Below are positions 50,996-59,322 of a DNA stretch of 64,000 bases, one piece after another (the first letter of the stretch is position 1; every line of letters begins with the position of its first letter). A program made the translations under genes and the position numbers. The notes under the pieces were generated by a model. It had not been told where the DNA came from. It worked only from the letters and a program-made list of their open reading frames with translations, and did not search any database. This DNA is from Longimicrobium sp. (GTDB lineage Bacteria; Gemmatimonadota; Gemmatimonadetes; Longimicrobiales; Longimicrobiaceae), in the NCBI GenBank assembly GCA_036389795.1, contig DASVWD010000004.1:1-64000 (forward strand), read 5' to 3'.

Positions 50996-51769
50996 ATGCA
51001 CCAGCGCCCTGTCGTCGGGATCCCCACGCAGACCCTCCAGTCCATCGACCGCATCCCCGCGGACCTGCCGGACTCGTGGGTGATGAACCAGCGGTACTAC
51101 CTGGCCTGCACCGAGGTGGGGGCGATCCCCTGGATGGTGCCGCTGCTGGACCAGGACCCCGAGACGCTCAGGGCCATCTACGACCGGCTGGACGGCATCT
51201 TCATCGCCGGCGGGGTGGACATGGACCCGGTCAGCTACGGCGAGGAGCGCCACGAGCTGTGCGGCCGCACCGACCCGCCGCGCGACCGCGTGGAGCTGGC
51301 CTTCACGCGCTGGGCGCTGGAGGACGGCAAGCCGGTCTTCGGCGTGTGCCGGGGGATGCAGGTGATCAACGTGGCCGCGGGCGGCACCCTGGTGCAGGAC
51401 TGCACCCTCTTCCCCGGCGCCATCAAGCACGACTACTTCCCCGGGGCGGGGTGGGCGCGCGACCACCTGGCGCACGACGTCCGCCTGGCCGAGGGCTCGC
51501 GCCTGCACCGGGCGTTCGGCGCCACCGGGGCGAAGGTCAACTCCATGCACCACCAGGGGGTCGCCCGCCTGGGCGACGGGCTGGCGGCGGCGGCGTGGGC
51601 GCCGGACGGGCTGCTGGAGGCGGTGGAGAGCGCGCGCGAGGACCACTGGCTGGTGGGCGTGCAGTGGCACCCCGAGATGCTGATCGACACGCACGCGGGG
51701 ACGCGGCGGCTCTTCGAGGAGTTCATCGAGGCCGCCAACCAGTACCACAACGCGACGGCGCTGGTCTGA
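50996..51769 (+). CDS. Class I glutamine amidotransferase-like hydrolase (PuuD/gamma-glutamyl hydrolase family)
   Basis: 257 residues with a gagg site. VVGIPTQTLQSIDRIPADLP opens the peptidase C26-type fold. GIFIAGGVDMDPVSYGEE, the nucleophile elbow VFGVCRGMQVINVAAGG (Cys), MHHQGV and the final GVQWHPEML (catalytic His-Pro-Glu) are all present. PuuD-type enzymes hydrolyse gamma-glutamyl amides such as gamma-glutamyl-GABA. Next to a YbdK-type ligase this suggests the reverse step or trimming of a gamma-glutamyl intermediate. Confidence 0.87.
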   Translation: MHQRPVVGIPTQTLQSIDRIPADLPDSWVMNQRYYLACTEVGAIPWMVPLLDQDPETLRAIYDRLDGIFIAGGVDMDPVSYGEERHELCGRTDPPRDRVELAFTRWALEDGKPVFGVCRGMQVINVAAGGTLVQDCTLFPGAIKHDYFPGAGWARDHLAHDVRLAEGSRLHRAFGATGAKVNSMHHQGVARLGDGLAAAAWAPDGLLEAVESAREDHWLVGVQWHPEMLIDTHAGTRRLFEEFIEAANQYHNATALV

Positions 51770-51865
51770 CTCCGCCGGCCGATCCGGGAGATGCGAAAAG
51801 GGCGCGAGAGATCGCGCCCTTCGTCGTCTCGGCCCGTCATATGCAAATCCGCAAAAACATCAAGC

Positions 51866-51992
51866 CTCACGCAGAGTCAGCAGAGTCAGCAGAGTCAGCA
51901 GAGTCAGCAGAGTCAGCAGAGTCAGCAGAGTCAGCAGAGTCAGCAGAGTCAGCAGAGGAACCCCTCCGTCGACTCTGCTGACTCTGCGTGAG
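51866..51992. repeat. Stutter palindrome with nine 9-bp units
   Basis: Nine perfect tandem copies of gcagagtca (51871-51951). The left end ctcacgcagagtcagcag (51866-51887, 22 bp) is exactly complementary to 51971-51992. It lies between convergent genes ending at 51769 and 52016 and would form a large hairpin in both transcripts. Confidence 0.8.
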
Positions 51993-52015
51993 AAAAGTCT
52001 TTTGCCGGTCTCGGC

Positions 52016-53407
52016 TCACTCCTCCAGGTCGCACCAGCGGACGAGGTCCCCGAGCGGGGGCCGGCCGTCGTGGTGCCAGTGGGGCGGCGGCCAGGCCATC
52101 CGCCCGAGCGGGGCGACGCGGCTGGCGCCCAGCCGGCCGAGCGCCGCCGCCAGCTCCCGCCCCTCGTCCTCCGCGGCGGAGAGGCCGACGGTCTGCAGGA
52201 CGGACGCGTACGACTCCACCAGGGCCGCGACGTCCGTGAGCGAGGGGACCGGCTTCACCCGCACCACGCGGTTCAGGCACGAGGCGGTGAAGGCGGGGTC
52301 CGGGTCGAAGACGACCGTCCAGGCCGTCCCCTCGGCCGAGGCGTGCAGCTCCGTCCCTTCGGCGAACTCGGCCTCGGCGCGGAGCTGGCGGATGGCGGAC
52401 GACTCGCCGGGGGCCAGGGCGCCGCGCGGCAGCTCGCGCTCGACGGCCTCCATCTCCGCCGCCAGGAGCCGCGCCCACTCGCGCGGGTCCACCTTGCCGC
52501 CCTCCTCCACGTAGAAGAGGTGGGGCGAGACGCACCCCTGCTGGTCGAAGGTGGAGGCGTCGAGCGCCGCCGCCCGCGCCGCCTCCGCCGCCCGCTCCCC
52601 GTCCAGCCAGCCGCGCCCGACCACGCCGAAGGAGAGCCTGGACCCGTAGCCGAGGAAGCGCGCCCCGGGCGGCGTGCGCGAGCGGACCGCCGCGACCGCG
52701 TCCGCGCCGCCGTAGACGATCACCGCGTCGGCGCGCTCCTGGGCGGCGCGCTCCATCTCCTCGTCGCCGCCGGGCCAGTAGGTGACGGCCAGGCAGGCGC
52801 CGAGCCCCGCGTCCTCCTCGGCGATCCCACGGGCGAAGAGGGCGGCCAGGAGCGGCTCGCCGGCGGCGGTCTTCCCCAGCGTGGCCGCCTTCACCAGCAG
52901 CGAGCGGACGATGGAGGTGACCGCCACGCCGGGGACGTTGCCGCTGAAGACGTGCGCCGCCAGCCGCGGCCCGAACGCCGCCCGCAGCCCCCTCCCGACG
53001 GGGTTCGGACGGAACCCGTCCAGCACCCCCGGGTCGCCGAGATCGGCGCGCAGCAGGTCGAAGAGCGGCTCCGCGCGCCAGTCCGCCGCCATGCGGTCCA
53101 GCACCCGCCGGATCATCGGCGCCGAGTAGCCGGTGACCGCCGGGAGCGCGCGCTCCGCCGCCGCCCTCAGCTCGTCCCCCGAGTCCAGCAGCCGCGCCGC
53201 GACCCGGTCGACCACCTCCACGACCTCCGCGACGGACCGCCGCGCCAGGTGCCGCTCGCGCATCTCGACCAGCTCCGTCACCTGCGCGCGCAGCATCTCC
53301 GGCGTCAGCCGCGGCACCCGCAGCTCCACCGCGTCGTCCCCCTTGCCGAACGACCACACCGTCGTCGGGGGATCACGGAGCGCGGGGAGGTGGAAGGCGT
53401 CGATCAA
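52016..53407 (-). CDS. LuxC-type acyl-CoA reductase
   Basis: A 463-residue NAD(P)H-dependent fatty acyl-CoA reductase (PF05893-like). VFSGNVPGVAVTSIVRSLL followed by VKAATLGKTAAGEPLLAALF is the nucleotide-binding LuxC signature. STFDQQGCVSPHLFYVEEGG carries the active-site Cys. The family reduces acyl-CoA to aldehyde, in luminescence and in other lipid pathways; no luciferase pair or LuxD/LuxE is here. The start is a TTG at 53407, adjacent to a stutter palindrome, with a poor ribosome site, so the true start is uncertain. Confidence 0.8.
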   Translation of the reverse strand: MIDAFHLPALRDPPTTVWSFGKGDDAVELRVPRLTPEMLRAQVTELVEMRERHLARRSVAEVVEVVDRVAARLLDSGDELRAAAERALPAVTGYSAPMIRRVLDRMAADWRAEPLFDLLRADLGDPGVLDGFRPNPVGRGLRAAFGPRLAAHVFSGNVPGVAVTSIVRSLLVKAATLGKTAAGEPLLAALFARGIAEEDAGLGACLAVTYWPGGDEEMERAAQERADAVIVYGGADAVAAVRSRTPPGARFLGYGSRLSFGVVGRGWLDGERAAEAARAAALDASTFDQQGCVSPHLFYVEEGGKVDPREWARLLAAEMEAVERELPRGALAPGESSAIRQLRAEAEFAEGTELHASAEGTAWTVVFDPDPAFTASCLNRVVRVKPVPSLTDVAALVESYASVLQTVGLSAAEDEGRELAAALGRLGASRVAPLGRMAWPPPHWHHDGRPPLGDLVRWCDLEE

Positions 53408-53411
53408 GGGA

Positions 53412-53508
53412 AGTGCGAGAGTGCGAGAGTGCGAAAGTGCGAAAGTGCGAAAGTAAGCGTAGAGGCTGACTCACGCACTCACGCACTTCCGCACTCACGC
53501 ACTGCGGT
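53412..53508. repeat. Stutter palindrome (AGTGCGA units)
   Basis: Left arm: agtgcgagagtgcgagagtg and further gcgaaagt units (53412-53455). Right arm: cgcactcacgcacttccgca and cactcacgcactg (53474-53504), largely complementary. It occupies the whole gap between the LuxC gene and the stop of the next minus-strand gene. Confidence 0.7.
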
Positions 53509-53509
53509 T

Positions 53510-55585
53510 CTACAGGAAATCCCAGAACGAGGGGTTCGCCTCGATGATCAGCTCCCAGCGGCCGGCGTCCGTCAGGCCGCGGGCGAAGTCGACGCGCAGG
53601 ATGTCGTAGAAGATCCCCACGCCCGCACCGACGGAGAAGAGCGGGTCGCGGGCCGTCTCGGCGCCCCAGAGGAGGAGGGAGGGGCGCCCCACCGAGCCCA
53701 CGTCCGCCCACCCCGCCGCGCCCAGGAGGCGGCCGCGGACGAACGGCGCCGCCAGGTCCGCCGAGTACGTGGCCCGCAGCGTCGCGAACTTGTCGCCGCC
53801 GTAGGCGCGGAAGGCGTAGCCCGGCACCGTCCCCCGCCCGCCGATCAGGTACAGCCCCTCGCGCGGCAGGTCGCCGAACGCCGTTCCCGCCGCCAGGCCC
53901 ACCTCCAGCCGGGCGTCGCGCGGCGACCAGCGGCGCGCGTACCCCAGGTCCAGCCGCGGACGGACGAAGGTGAAGTCGCCCACCCCCGCGTCGTCGTCGC
54001 CCAGCAGCCGGCCGCCGTCGGCCGCGAGCGCCGCGCTCCAGGCCACCGCCTTCCCCGCGGGGGAGCCGCGCGAGAGGGCGAGCGAGCCGCCCAGCAGGAG
54101 CCCCTCGTCGATCTCGCGCACCGGGCGGAAGTCGCCGAACGCCGACACGTCCGCCTCGAACGCCGCACTCTCGTGGTCCTCCGCCCGCGCGCCCACGCCC
54201 AGCTGCCACCCGCGCCCCAGCGGCCGCTCCAGCCGGAGCGCCCCGCCCGTGGCGTAGAAGAGGTCCGTGTAGTCGCGGCCGGCGACCAGCGAGGTGAGCG
54301 AGTTCATCGCCCCCGAGATCACCGGGCCCACGCCCACGTCGCGCGGCTGGTTGAGGTATGCGCCGCCGGTGATCCGCAGGCGCGGGCGGGTGAGCGTGGC
54401 CTCGGCCGCGCCCAGCGGGTGCATCGGCCCGAACGCCCAGCCGCCCTCCAGCGAGAGCGCCACCTGCTCGCGCGGCGTGGAGCGCACCCCGAAGCCGAAC
54501 GCCGGCCCCTCCGCCCGGTTGTAGCGGGCGATCGTGGACGCCGCGGGGACGTCCAGCCGCGTCCCCGGCAGCCCCGAGAGCATGCGGCGGCGGATCAGCT
54601 CGGCCGCCTGCCGGCGCACCTCGGCCAGCTCCACCTCGGGGCCGATCCCCTCCTCCTTCAGCTCCGCGTCGATCGGCTGCTCGAAGGCGAAGGCGCGCCG
54701 CTGCCGGTCGGGGACGGAAACGACGCGGCGGCCGGCGAAGAGCGCATCGGGGAGCCCCTGGTTGAAGCGGTAGTTCTCGATCCGCATGTTGCCGCGGATC
54801 ACCCCGCCCGCCGGGAAGCCCAGCTCCGGCAGCTGGCGGCGGATCTCCACCCGCTGCTGGTTGGGGAGCCAGAAGCGCCCCTTCCACAGCCCGTTGTCCA
54901 GCGAGATGTTGATGTAGTCCAGCTGCCGGTCCACGTAGGAAGCGGCGGTGAAGGTGAACTCCATCCGCACGATGTCGCCGGCGCGCTGGTCCAGGTAGAT
55001 CGACCCCAGCAGCGCGGGCTGACTCGGGTCCTTCGGCCGCACCTGCACCTGGTAGACGCGCACCGGCTCCTGGTTGCCGGGAAGCCGGATGGCCAGCGAG
55101 TCGGCCAGGCGGAAGTCGTAGAACCCCAGCGAGTTGGGCGCGGCCGGGTGCAGCACGTCGCGCACCTCGTCGCCGTCGCCCAGGCGGATCAGGTCGCCGA
55201 AGTTGTCCTGCACCACCGTCAGGTGGTCTTCGTGGTAGCGGATGTTGGTGGGGAGCGTCTTCTGGTCGCGCAGCCCCACGATGCGCTGCTTGGTGCGGTC
55301 GGGCGCCTTCCAGAGCACCTCCAGCGCCACCTGGTCGGTCTTTACCAGCGTGCGCTCGTCGATGTCGCGGCGGTCCAGGTAGAAGTAGATGAACCCCCGC
55401 GCGTCGGCCTGGTAGTCCACCAGCCCCGTGTCGCTGAGCGCCACCGCGCGCCGCTCCTGCGCCCGCCGCACCAGGTCCAGCGCGCGCGCGGCGTTCCAGC
55501 CCCCGTCCCCCTCCTGCGCCGGGGCGGGCGGCCCGAAGAGCGCCGCCGCGAGCGCGGCGGCCAGTGCGAGCGTCGTCCTTCTCAT
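53510..55585 (-). CDS. Omp85-like surface antigen / outer-membrane barrel protein
   Basis: 691 residues from ATG 55585 with a signal peptide (MRRTTLALAAALAAALF...APAQ). Residues about 25-270 form a periplasmic beta-rich region with YIFYFLDRRDID-like strands and a conserved YVDRQLDYINISLDNG. The C-terminal 350 residues form a barrel, including the Omp85-type motif GGRGTVPGYAFRAYGG and a terminal strand ending FWDFL. The layout resembles TamA/BamA relatives or the DUF5686-type proteins of Bacteroidota. POTRA domains are not clearly recognisable. Role probably in outer-membrane assembly or transport. Confidence 0.72.
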   Translation of the reverse strand: MRRTTLALAAALAAALFGPPAPAQEGDGGWNAARALDLVRRAQERRAVALSDTGLVDYQADARGFIYFYLDRRDIDERTLVKTDQVALEVLWKAPDRTKQRIVGLRDQKTLPTNIRYHEDHLTVVQDNFGDLIRLGDGDEVRDVLHPAAPNSLGFYDFRLADSLAIRLPGNQEPVRVYQVQVRPKDPSQPALLGSIYLDQRAGDIVRMEFTFTAASYVDRQLDYINISLDNGLWKGRFWLPNQQRVEIRRQLPELGFPAGGVIRGNMRIENYRFNQGLPDALFAGRRVVSVPDRQRRAFAFEQPIDAELKEEGIGPEVELAEVRRQAAELIRRRMLSGLPGTRLDVPAASTIARYNRAEGPAFGFGVRSTPREQVALSLEGGWAFGPMHPLGAAEATLTRPRLRITGGAYLNQPRDVGVGPVISGAMNSLTSLVAGRDYTDLFYATGGALRLERPLGRGWQLGVGARAEDHESAAFEADVSAFGDFRPVREIDEGLLLGGSLALSRGSPAGKAVAWSAALAADGGRLLGDDDAGVGDFTFVRPRLDLGYARRWSPRDARLEVGLAAGTAFGDLPREGLYLIGGRGTVPGYAFRAYGGDKFATLRATYSADLAAPFVRGRLLGAAGWADVGSVGRPSLLLWGAETARDPLFSVGAGVGIFYDILRVDFARGLTDAGRWELIIEANPSFWDFL

Positions 55586-55616
55586 GAACGGCAAGATAAT
55601 CGGTCGTGGTGCCCGG

Positions 55617-55650
55617 GACGAAAAGGGGTCCGGCCGGATCGGCCGGACCC
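55617..55650 (-). terminator. Terminator for the minus-strand lipoprotein gene
   Basis: gggtccggcc / ggccggaccc with a 5-nt loop. On the minus strand it is followed by cctttt. It lies 40 bp after the stop at 55690 and just before the Omp85-like gene. Confidence 0.75.
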
Positions 55651-55689
55651 GTGCGCGGGCCTGTTACCCCGGACGTCGCCCCGCGCTCC

Positions 55690-56277
55690 TCAGGGGCAGG
55701 CGCCCTCCTGGAAGCGCGCGGAGAGCTGGCCCTCGATGCGCTCCGAGAGGTTCTGCTCGGAGATCCCCGCCGCGCGCGCGTAGTCGGCGCGCCGCACCGA
55801 GTAGTTGAGGTTGCCCGCGCCCGACGAGGTGAGCCGCCGCGGGGCCGCCTGGAACGCCAGGGTCAGCTCGTCGGGGAGCAGCAGCTCGGCCGCGGCGCCG
55901 GTCGGCGTGTCGCCCGAGAAGAAGCGCAGCTCGATCTCGTTGGAGCCGTAGGCGACCGCGCCCCGCAGCTGCTGGAGGAAGTTGTCGGACTTGCGCGTGT
56001 AGACCAGGTCGTACTGGAATCCCCCCACCGCCAGCGAGGGCGCCTGCCGCGGCGCCGGCGGGGCGGGGTTCATCACCGCCGTGCGCAGGTCCGCCGCCGG
56101 GAGCACCGTCTGGCTGGGCACGAAGCGCAGCTCGCAGACGTTGTAGACCGCGGCCACGTCGTCGGGCGTCAGCCGGTTGGGGTTGAAGCCGTTGCCGCCG
56201 TCGCAGGCCGGCAGCGCCATCACGGCGGCGGCGAGCGGGAGCGTGCGGGCGAGGGCGGGCCACCTGCGCATCATCAT
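55690..56277 (-). CDS. Putative lipoprotein
   Basis: 195 residues. The N-terminal signal has a lipobox (AVMALPAC, Cys about 25). The mature region contains YNVCELRFVPSQTVLPAADL, FQYDLVYTRKSDNFLQQLRG and NEIELRFFS, a beta-rich arrangement. Three Cys remain (one near the C-terminus, GACP). No family recognised. It stands upstream of the Omp85-like gene but is separated by a terminator. Confidence 0.65.
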   Translation of the reverse strand: MMMRRWPALARTLPLAAAVMALPACDGGNGFNPNRLTPDDVAAVYNVCELRFVPSQTVLPAADLRTAVMNPAPPAPRQAPSLAVGGFQYDLVYTRKSDNFLQQLRGAVAYGSNEIELRFFSGDTPTGAAAELLLPDELTLAFQAAPRRLTSSGAGNLNYSVRRADYARAAGISEQNLSERIEGQLSARFQEGACP

Positions 56278-56410
56278 CCTCCGGGGCGTTCTCGTGGGGT
56301 TCGGCGGCGAGCGGCAACCGTTTACCCGCGTACGCGCGAGTTCGTTTCACCGTATCAGTTCGCCCGCGATCCAGTCCTCTGAACCAGCACTTCGCACCTC
56401 GCGCTTCGCA

Positions 56411-58069
56411 CTACACCACCTCGACGTGCTGGCCGGCCTGGACCCGGTACACTTCCTGGAACACCCCGTCAAGCGTGAGCATGAACACCGGCACGATCGG
56501 GTTGAACCACCCGGCGAATTGCAGCGCGATCTCCTTCTTGCGCGCGAGCCATCCCTCACGGTCGATCGCGCCGGCGCCGTCGTTCTGGTCTCGCCCCGAG
56601 TCGGCCTGCGAGTAGAACACGCCCGCCACGTCGCCCCCGACGACGTCGATGGTGACCTCCGTGTACTTGAGGGACGCGTCCAGGGCCGCGTGCTCTCCCT
56701 TCGCCATGAGCCGCGCCAGCTCCACGCAGCGGTCGATGCAGGCGTCCCGGGTGACGTCGTAGGCCTGGTCCCGGCCGGCGATCCGGGCGTTGAGCTTCGC
56801 GGTCAGCAGCCGCCGGTACTCGTGCGCGGCCAGCTGCCGGGCCGCGTCCGAGCACTCGGCCAGCGCGATCGACAGGCACTTCCGGAAGCGCGAATACACC
56901 ACTCCGGCGATGCTGTCCGGCTGGTTCCAGAAGCCGAACTCGACCGTGATCCCGGTATCCGCCGCGCGATTCCCCTGCTCGTCGATCTCGATGTCCAGCA
57001 CGGCCTGCCAGTTCGCGATCGCCGGCCCGCGCGATGCGAAGTTCGCGGCGAGGAACTCCTTCATCTCCCAGACGAGGTCGCACTCCTGCTGGGCCGTGAG
57101 CCCGGTCGGCGTGCTCGCGTCGCGCCAGTTGTAGGCGCGGATGCGGGGCGAGTCTTCCGCCGGCGCCAGGATGTAGCCGACGTCGCTGTAGAAGCTCGTC
57201 ATCCCGTCGACGTGCATCGAGCACGCCCGGATCGGGTTCCCCAGGTCCCACCCGGCGGTCCAGGCCAGGGCGTCGGCCTTGGCGGCGTTCGCGTCGAAGG
57301 TCCGGCACGCCAGCCAGGCCTCGATCCGCGCCTTCGTCCACCCGACATCGGCTCCCTCCGGGAGCTGGGCGGGCACCGTCGTGGGGTCCGAGACGCAGCG
57401 GATGAAGCGCGGGGGACCCGACACGCACACGGCTTTCGCGCCGATCTGGTTCTCTCCGCTGCGCAGGGCGACCTCCACCAGCCCCAATCGCCTCCCTCTC
57501 CCGTAGACGACCCTGCGGTCCGCGACGTCCGCCTTCGCGATCGTGACGGCGTGCTGCTCGTCCAGCGCGAGCTCCTGGGCGAGGTGGGCGTTGGCGAACA
57601 GCTCGAGGCGCTCGTGGCCGATGGAGAGGACCAGCTGGGGGTCCGCCGCGGTGAAGACCGGGTCGTCGCCGTCCCCGAAGAGACTGATCCGCACGATCCC
57701 GTCGACCGCGATCCGGCTCTGGTCCCGGTCCAGGCTCAGCTTCCTGGGCCTGAACTCCGCCTGGATCGTCTCGCTCTCGCCGATGACCAGCACCTCGACG
57801 ACGGTCCGCCAGACGACGACGTCGTCGTGCAGCTCCACCTGGAGCGTGTAGCCGCCCTCCCGCAGATGGTGGTAGGTGAAGGCCCAGGTGGCGCCCTGGG
57901 ACTCCAGGACGTTCGGGTCGCGCAGCATCCCTTCGCCGTCCTTGAGCACGTCCCGCACCCTGTAGTCGGCGTCGTCGGAGGCCCGGATCACCACCTTCAG
58001 GTCGCTCAGCGGGCAGGGCTGGTCCACCTGGCCGATCGCGCGTCCCCGCGCCTGTCTCTCCACTCGCAA
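56411..58069 (-). CDS. Large hypothetical protein, unknown function
   Basis: A 552-residue soluble protein without signal peptide. The N-terminal third is beta-rich (LKVVIRASDDADYRVRDVL, WAFTYHHLREGGYTLQVELH), like an Ig/CARDB-type sandwich. The middle and C-terminal parts have conserved-looking Trp/Cys-rich segments (ARIEAWLACRTFDANAAKAD, AWTAGWDLGNPIRACSMHVD, QPDSIAGVVYSRFRKCLSIA) and a helical stretch near the end. The start is TTG 58069 (gggag upstream) or GTG 58063. It begins 3 bp after a small gene and both form one unit. I cannot assign a family. Confidence 0.6.
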   Translation of the reverse strand: MRVERQARGRAIGQVDQPCPLSDLKVVIRASDDADYRVRDVLKDGEGMLRDPNVLESQGATWAFTYHHLREGGYTLQVELHDDVVVWRTVVEVLVIGESETIQAEFRPRKLSLDRDQSRIAVDGIVRISLFGDGDDPVFTAADPQLVLSIGHERLELFANAHLAQELALDEQHAVTIAKADVADRRVVYGRGRRLGLVEVALRSGENQIGAKAVCVSGPPRFIRCVSDPTTVPAQLPEGADVGWTKARIEAWLACRTFDANAAKADALAWTAGWDLGNPIRACSMHVDGMTSFYSDVGYILAPAEDSPRIRAYNWRDASTPTGLTAQQECDLVWEMKEFLAANFASRGPAIANWQAVLDIEIDEQGNRAADTGITVEFGFWNQPDSIAGVVYSRFRKCLSIALAECSDAARQLAAHEYRRLLTAKLNARIAGRDQAYDVTRDACIDRCVELARLMAKGEHAALDASLKYTEVTIDVVGGDVAGVFYSQADSGRDQNDGAGAIDREGWLARKKEIALQFAGWFNPIVPVFMLTLDGVFQEVYRVQAGQHVEVV

Positions 58070-58072
58070 GGC

Positions 58073-58423
58073 TCAGCTCCCTTCCGCGGCGAGCATCCGG
58101 CGGACCCGCTGGACCTTCGCGAACCCCGCCAGGAACGGATCCTCCAGCACGGCGCGGATTTCGGCGCGGCTTTCGTCCAGGTGGAACCCCGGCCCGAGCG
58201 CCTGCCGCCATTCCAGGAGCGTCCGGACCTCGGCCTCGCCGCCGATCCCCCACCCCCGGGCTTCTTCGATGTCCTCCTTCACGAAGCGAAGCAGCTCCGC
58301 CCCGTCGTCATCATCGCCGGTGTCGCCCGCGAGTGAGCGCAGGTGCGCGACCATCTTGGCCTCGAAGCGCTGGACGGCCAGCGCCGCGAAGGCATCCATC
58401 TGTGCCTTGCGGATGACTAACAA
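58073..58423 (-). CDS. Small protein of the 'MxIRxxQMxAF' type, unknown function
   Basis: A 116-residue protein. A TTG at 58423 with a ggagg site 6 bp upstream gives MLVIRKAQMDAFAALAVQRF, followed by EAKMVAHLRSL, an acidic stretch, RFVKEDIEEARGWGIGGEAE and a C-terminal helix (DPFLAGFAKVQRVRRML). I recall similar short proteins with this opening paired with large effector- or lipase-like proteins in myxobacteria, but this is weak recollection. Co-transcribed with the 552-residue gene 3 bp downstream. Confidence 0.55.
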   Translation of the reverse strand: MLVIRKAQMDAFAALAVQRFEAKMVAHLRSLAGDTGDDDDGAELLRFVKEDIEEARGWGIGGEAEVRTLLEWRQALGPGFHLDESRAEIRAVLEDPFLAGFAKVQRVRRMLAAEGS

Positions 58424-58614
58424 CCTGTTCCTCCGGGATGGGAATGACGTGCGTGGAGAGCGGGGGGAACGAATGCGGAGTGATCGAGAAGGGGCGCCGG
58501 CGGTCTGAGGTCCAGCATGCGGAGCCGGCATCCACGCGAGCCTGGAAGGCCAAACCAATATAACCGGGTGTCAAGATGAGGCGTGCCGCGTGGGGGCGAG
58601 GCGGCCGGCTCCGG

Positions 58615-59289
58615 CTACGGGTCCGCGGCCACCAGCGCGATCGCGAAGCCGTCGTACCCCTTCACCCCCACCGTCTGGAGCGCCGTGGCGATCACGCGCG
58701 GCTCGGCCGCGGCCATCTCGTAGAAGCGGCGGACGCCCCGGACGGCGGGATCGTCGCTCCCGGCGTCGAGGATCGCTCCGTCGCGCACCACGTTGTCGGC
58801 GACGATCAGGCTGCCGCGGCGGGAGAGCCGGAGCGCCCAGGCGAAGTACTCCGGCATGTTCGCCTTGTCGGCGTCGATGAAGGTCAGGTCGAACGGGCCC
58901 AGGCCCTCGGCCTCGACCTGTGGCAGCGTCTCCAGCGCCGGCCCGACGCGCACGTCGACGACGTCCGCCAGGCCGGCGCGCGCGAAGTTGGCGCGGGCGA
59001 CCTCGGCGTGCTTCGGGTCGGCCTCCAGCGTCACCAGGCGGCCGCCCGCGGGGAGCGCCCGCGCCAGCCAGATGGTGCTGTAGCCCCCCAGCGTGCCGAG
59101 CTCCAGGACGCTCTGCGCCCCCTGAACCCGCGCCAGCAGGTGCAGCAGCATCCCCTGGTTCGGCGCCACGGCGATCTGCGGCAGGCCGGCCGCGTCGCTG
59201 GCCTGGAGCGCCGCCTCCAGCGCCGGGTCCGGCGGCACCAGCAGGTCCGCGATGTACCGGTCGACCTCCGTCCACAGCTCCTGGTTCAT
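58615..59289 (-). CDS. Class I SAM-dependent O-methyltransferase (COMT/CCoAOMT-like)
   Basis: A 224-residue methyltransferase. SVLELGTLGGYSTIWLARAL is motif I (SAM binding), LVTLEADPKHAEVARANFAR motif II, FDLTFIDADKANMPEYFAWA the metal-binding Asp block, and IVADNVVRDG the next. It matches the small, divalent-metal-dependent O-methyltransferases acting on catechol-like compounds. ATG 59289 is used. An insertion sequence begins about 30 bp upstream and has probably replaced its native promoter. Confidence 0.88.
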   Translation of the reverse strand: MNQELWTEVDRYIADLLVPPDPALEAALQASDAAGLPQIAVAPNQGMLLHLLARVQGAQSVLELGTLGGYSTIWLARALPAGGRLVTLEADPKHAEVARANFARAGLADVVDVRVGPALETLPQVEAEGLGPFDLTFIDADKANMPEYFAWALRLSRRGSLIVADNVVRDGAILDAGSDDPAVRGVRRFYEMAAAEPRVIATALQTVGVKGYDGFAIALVAADP

Positions 59290-59322
59290 CGATCCTGATT
59301 CATGGGTTGAGAGCCTGATCTG

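Noticed and set aside
52016-53407. Luminescence (lux) operon
   Set aside because: Only the LuxC-type reductase is present; no luciferase subunits, LuxD or LuxE are nearby. The LLM monooxygenase at 15.7 kb is of the organosulfur type.
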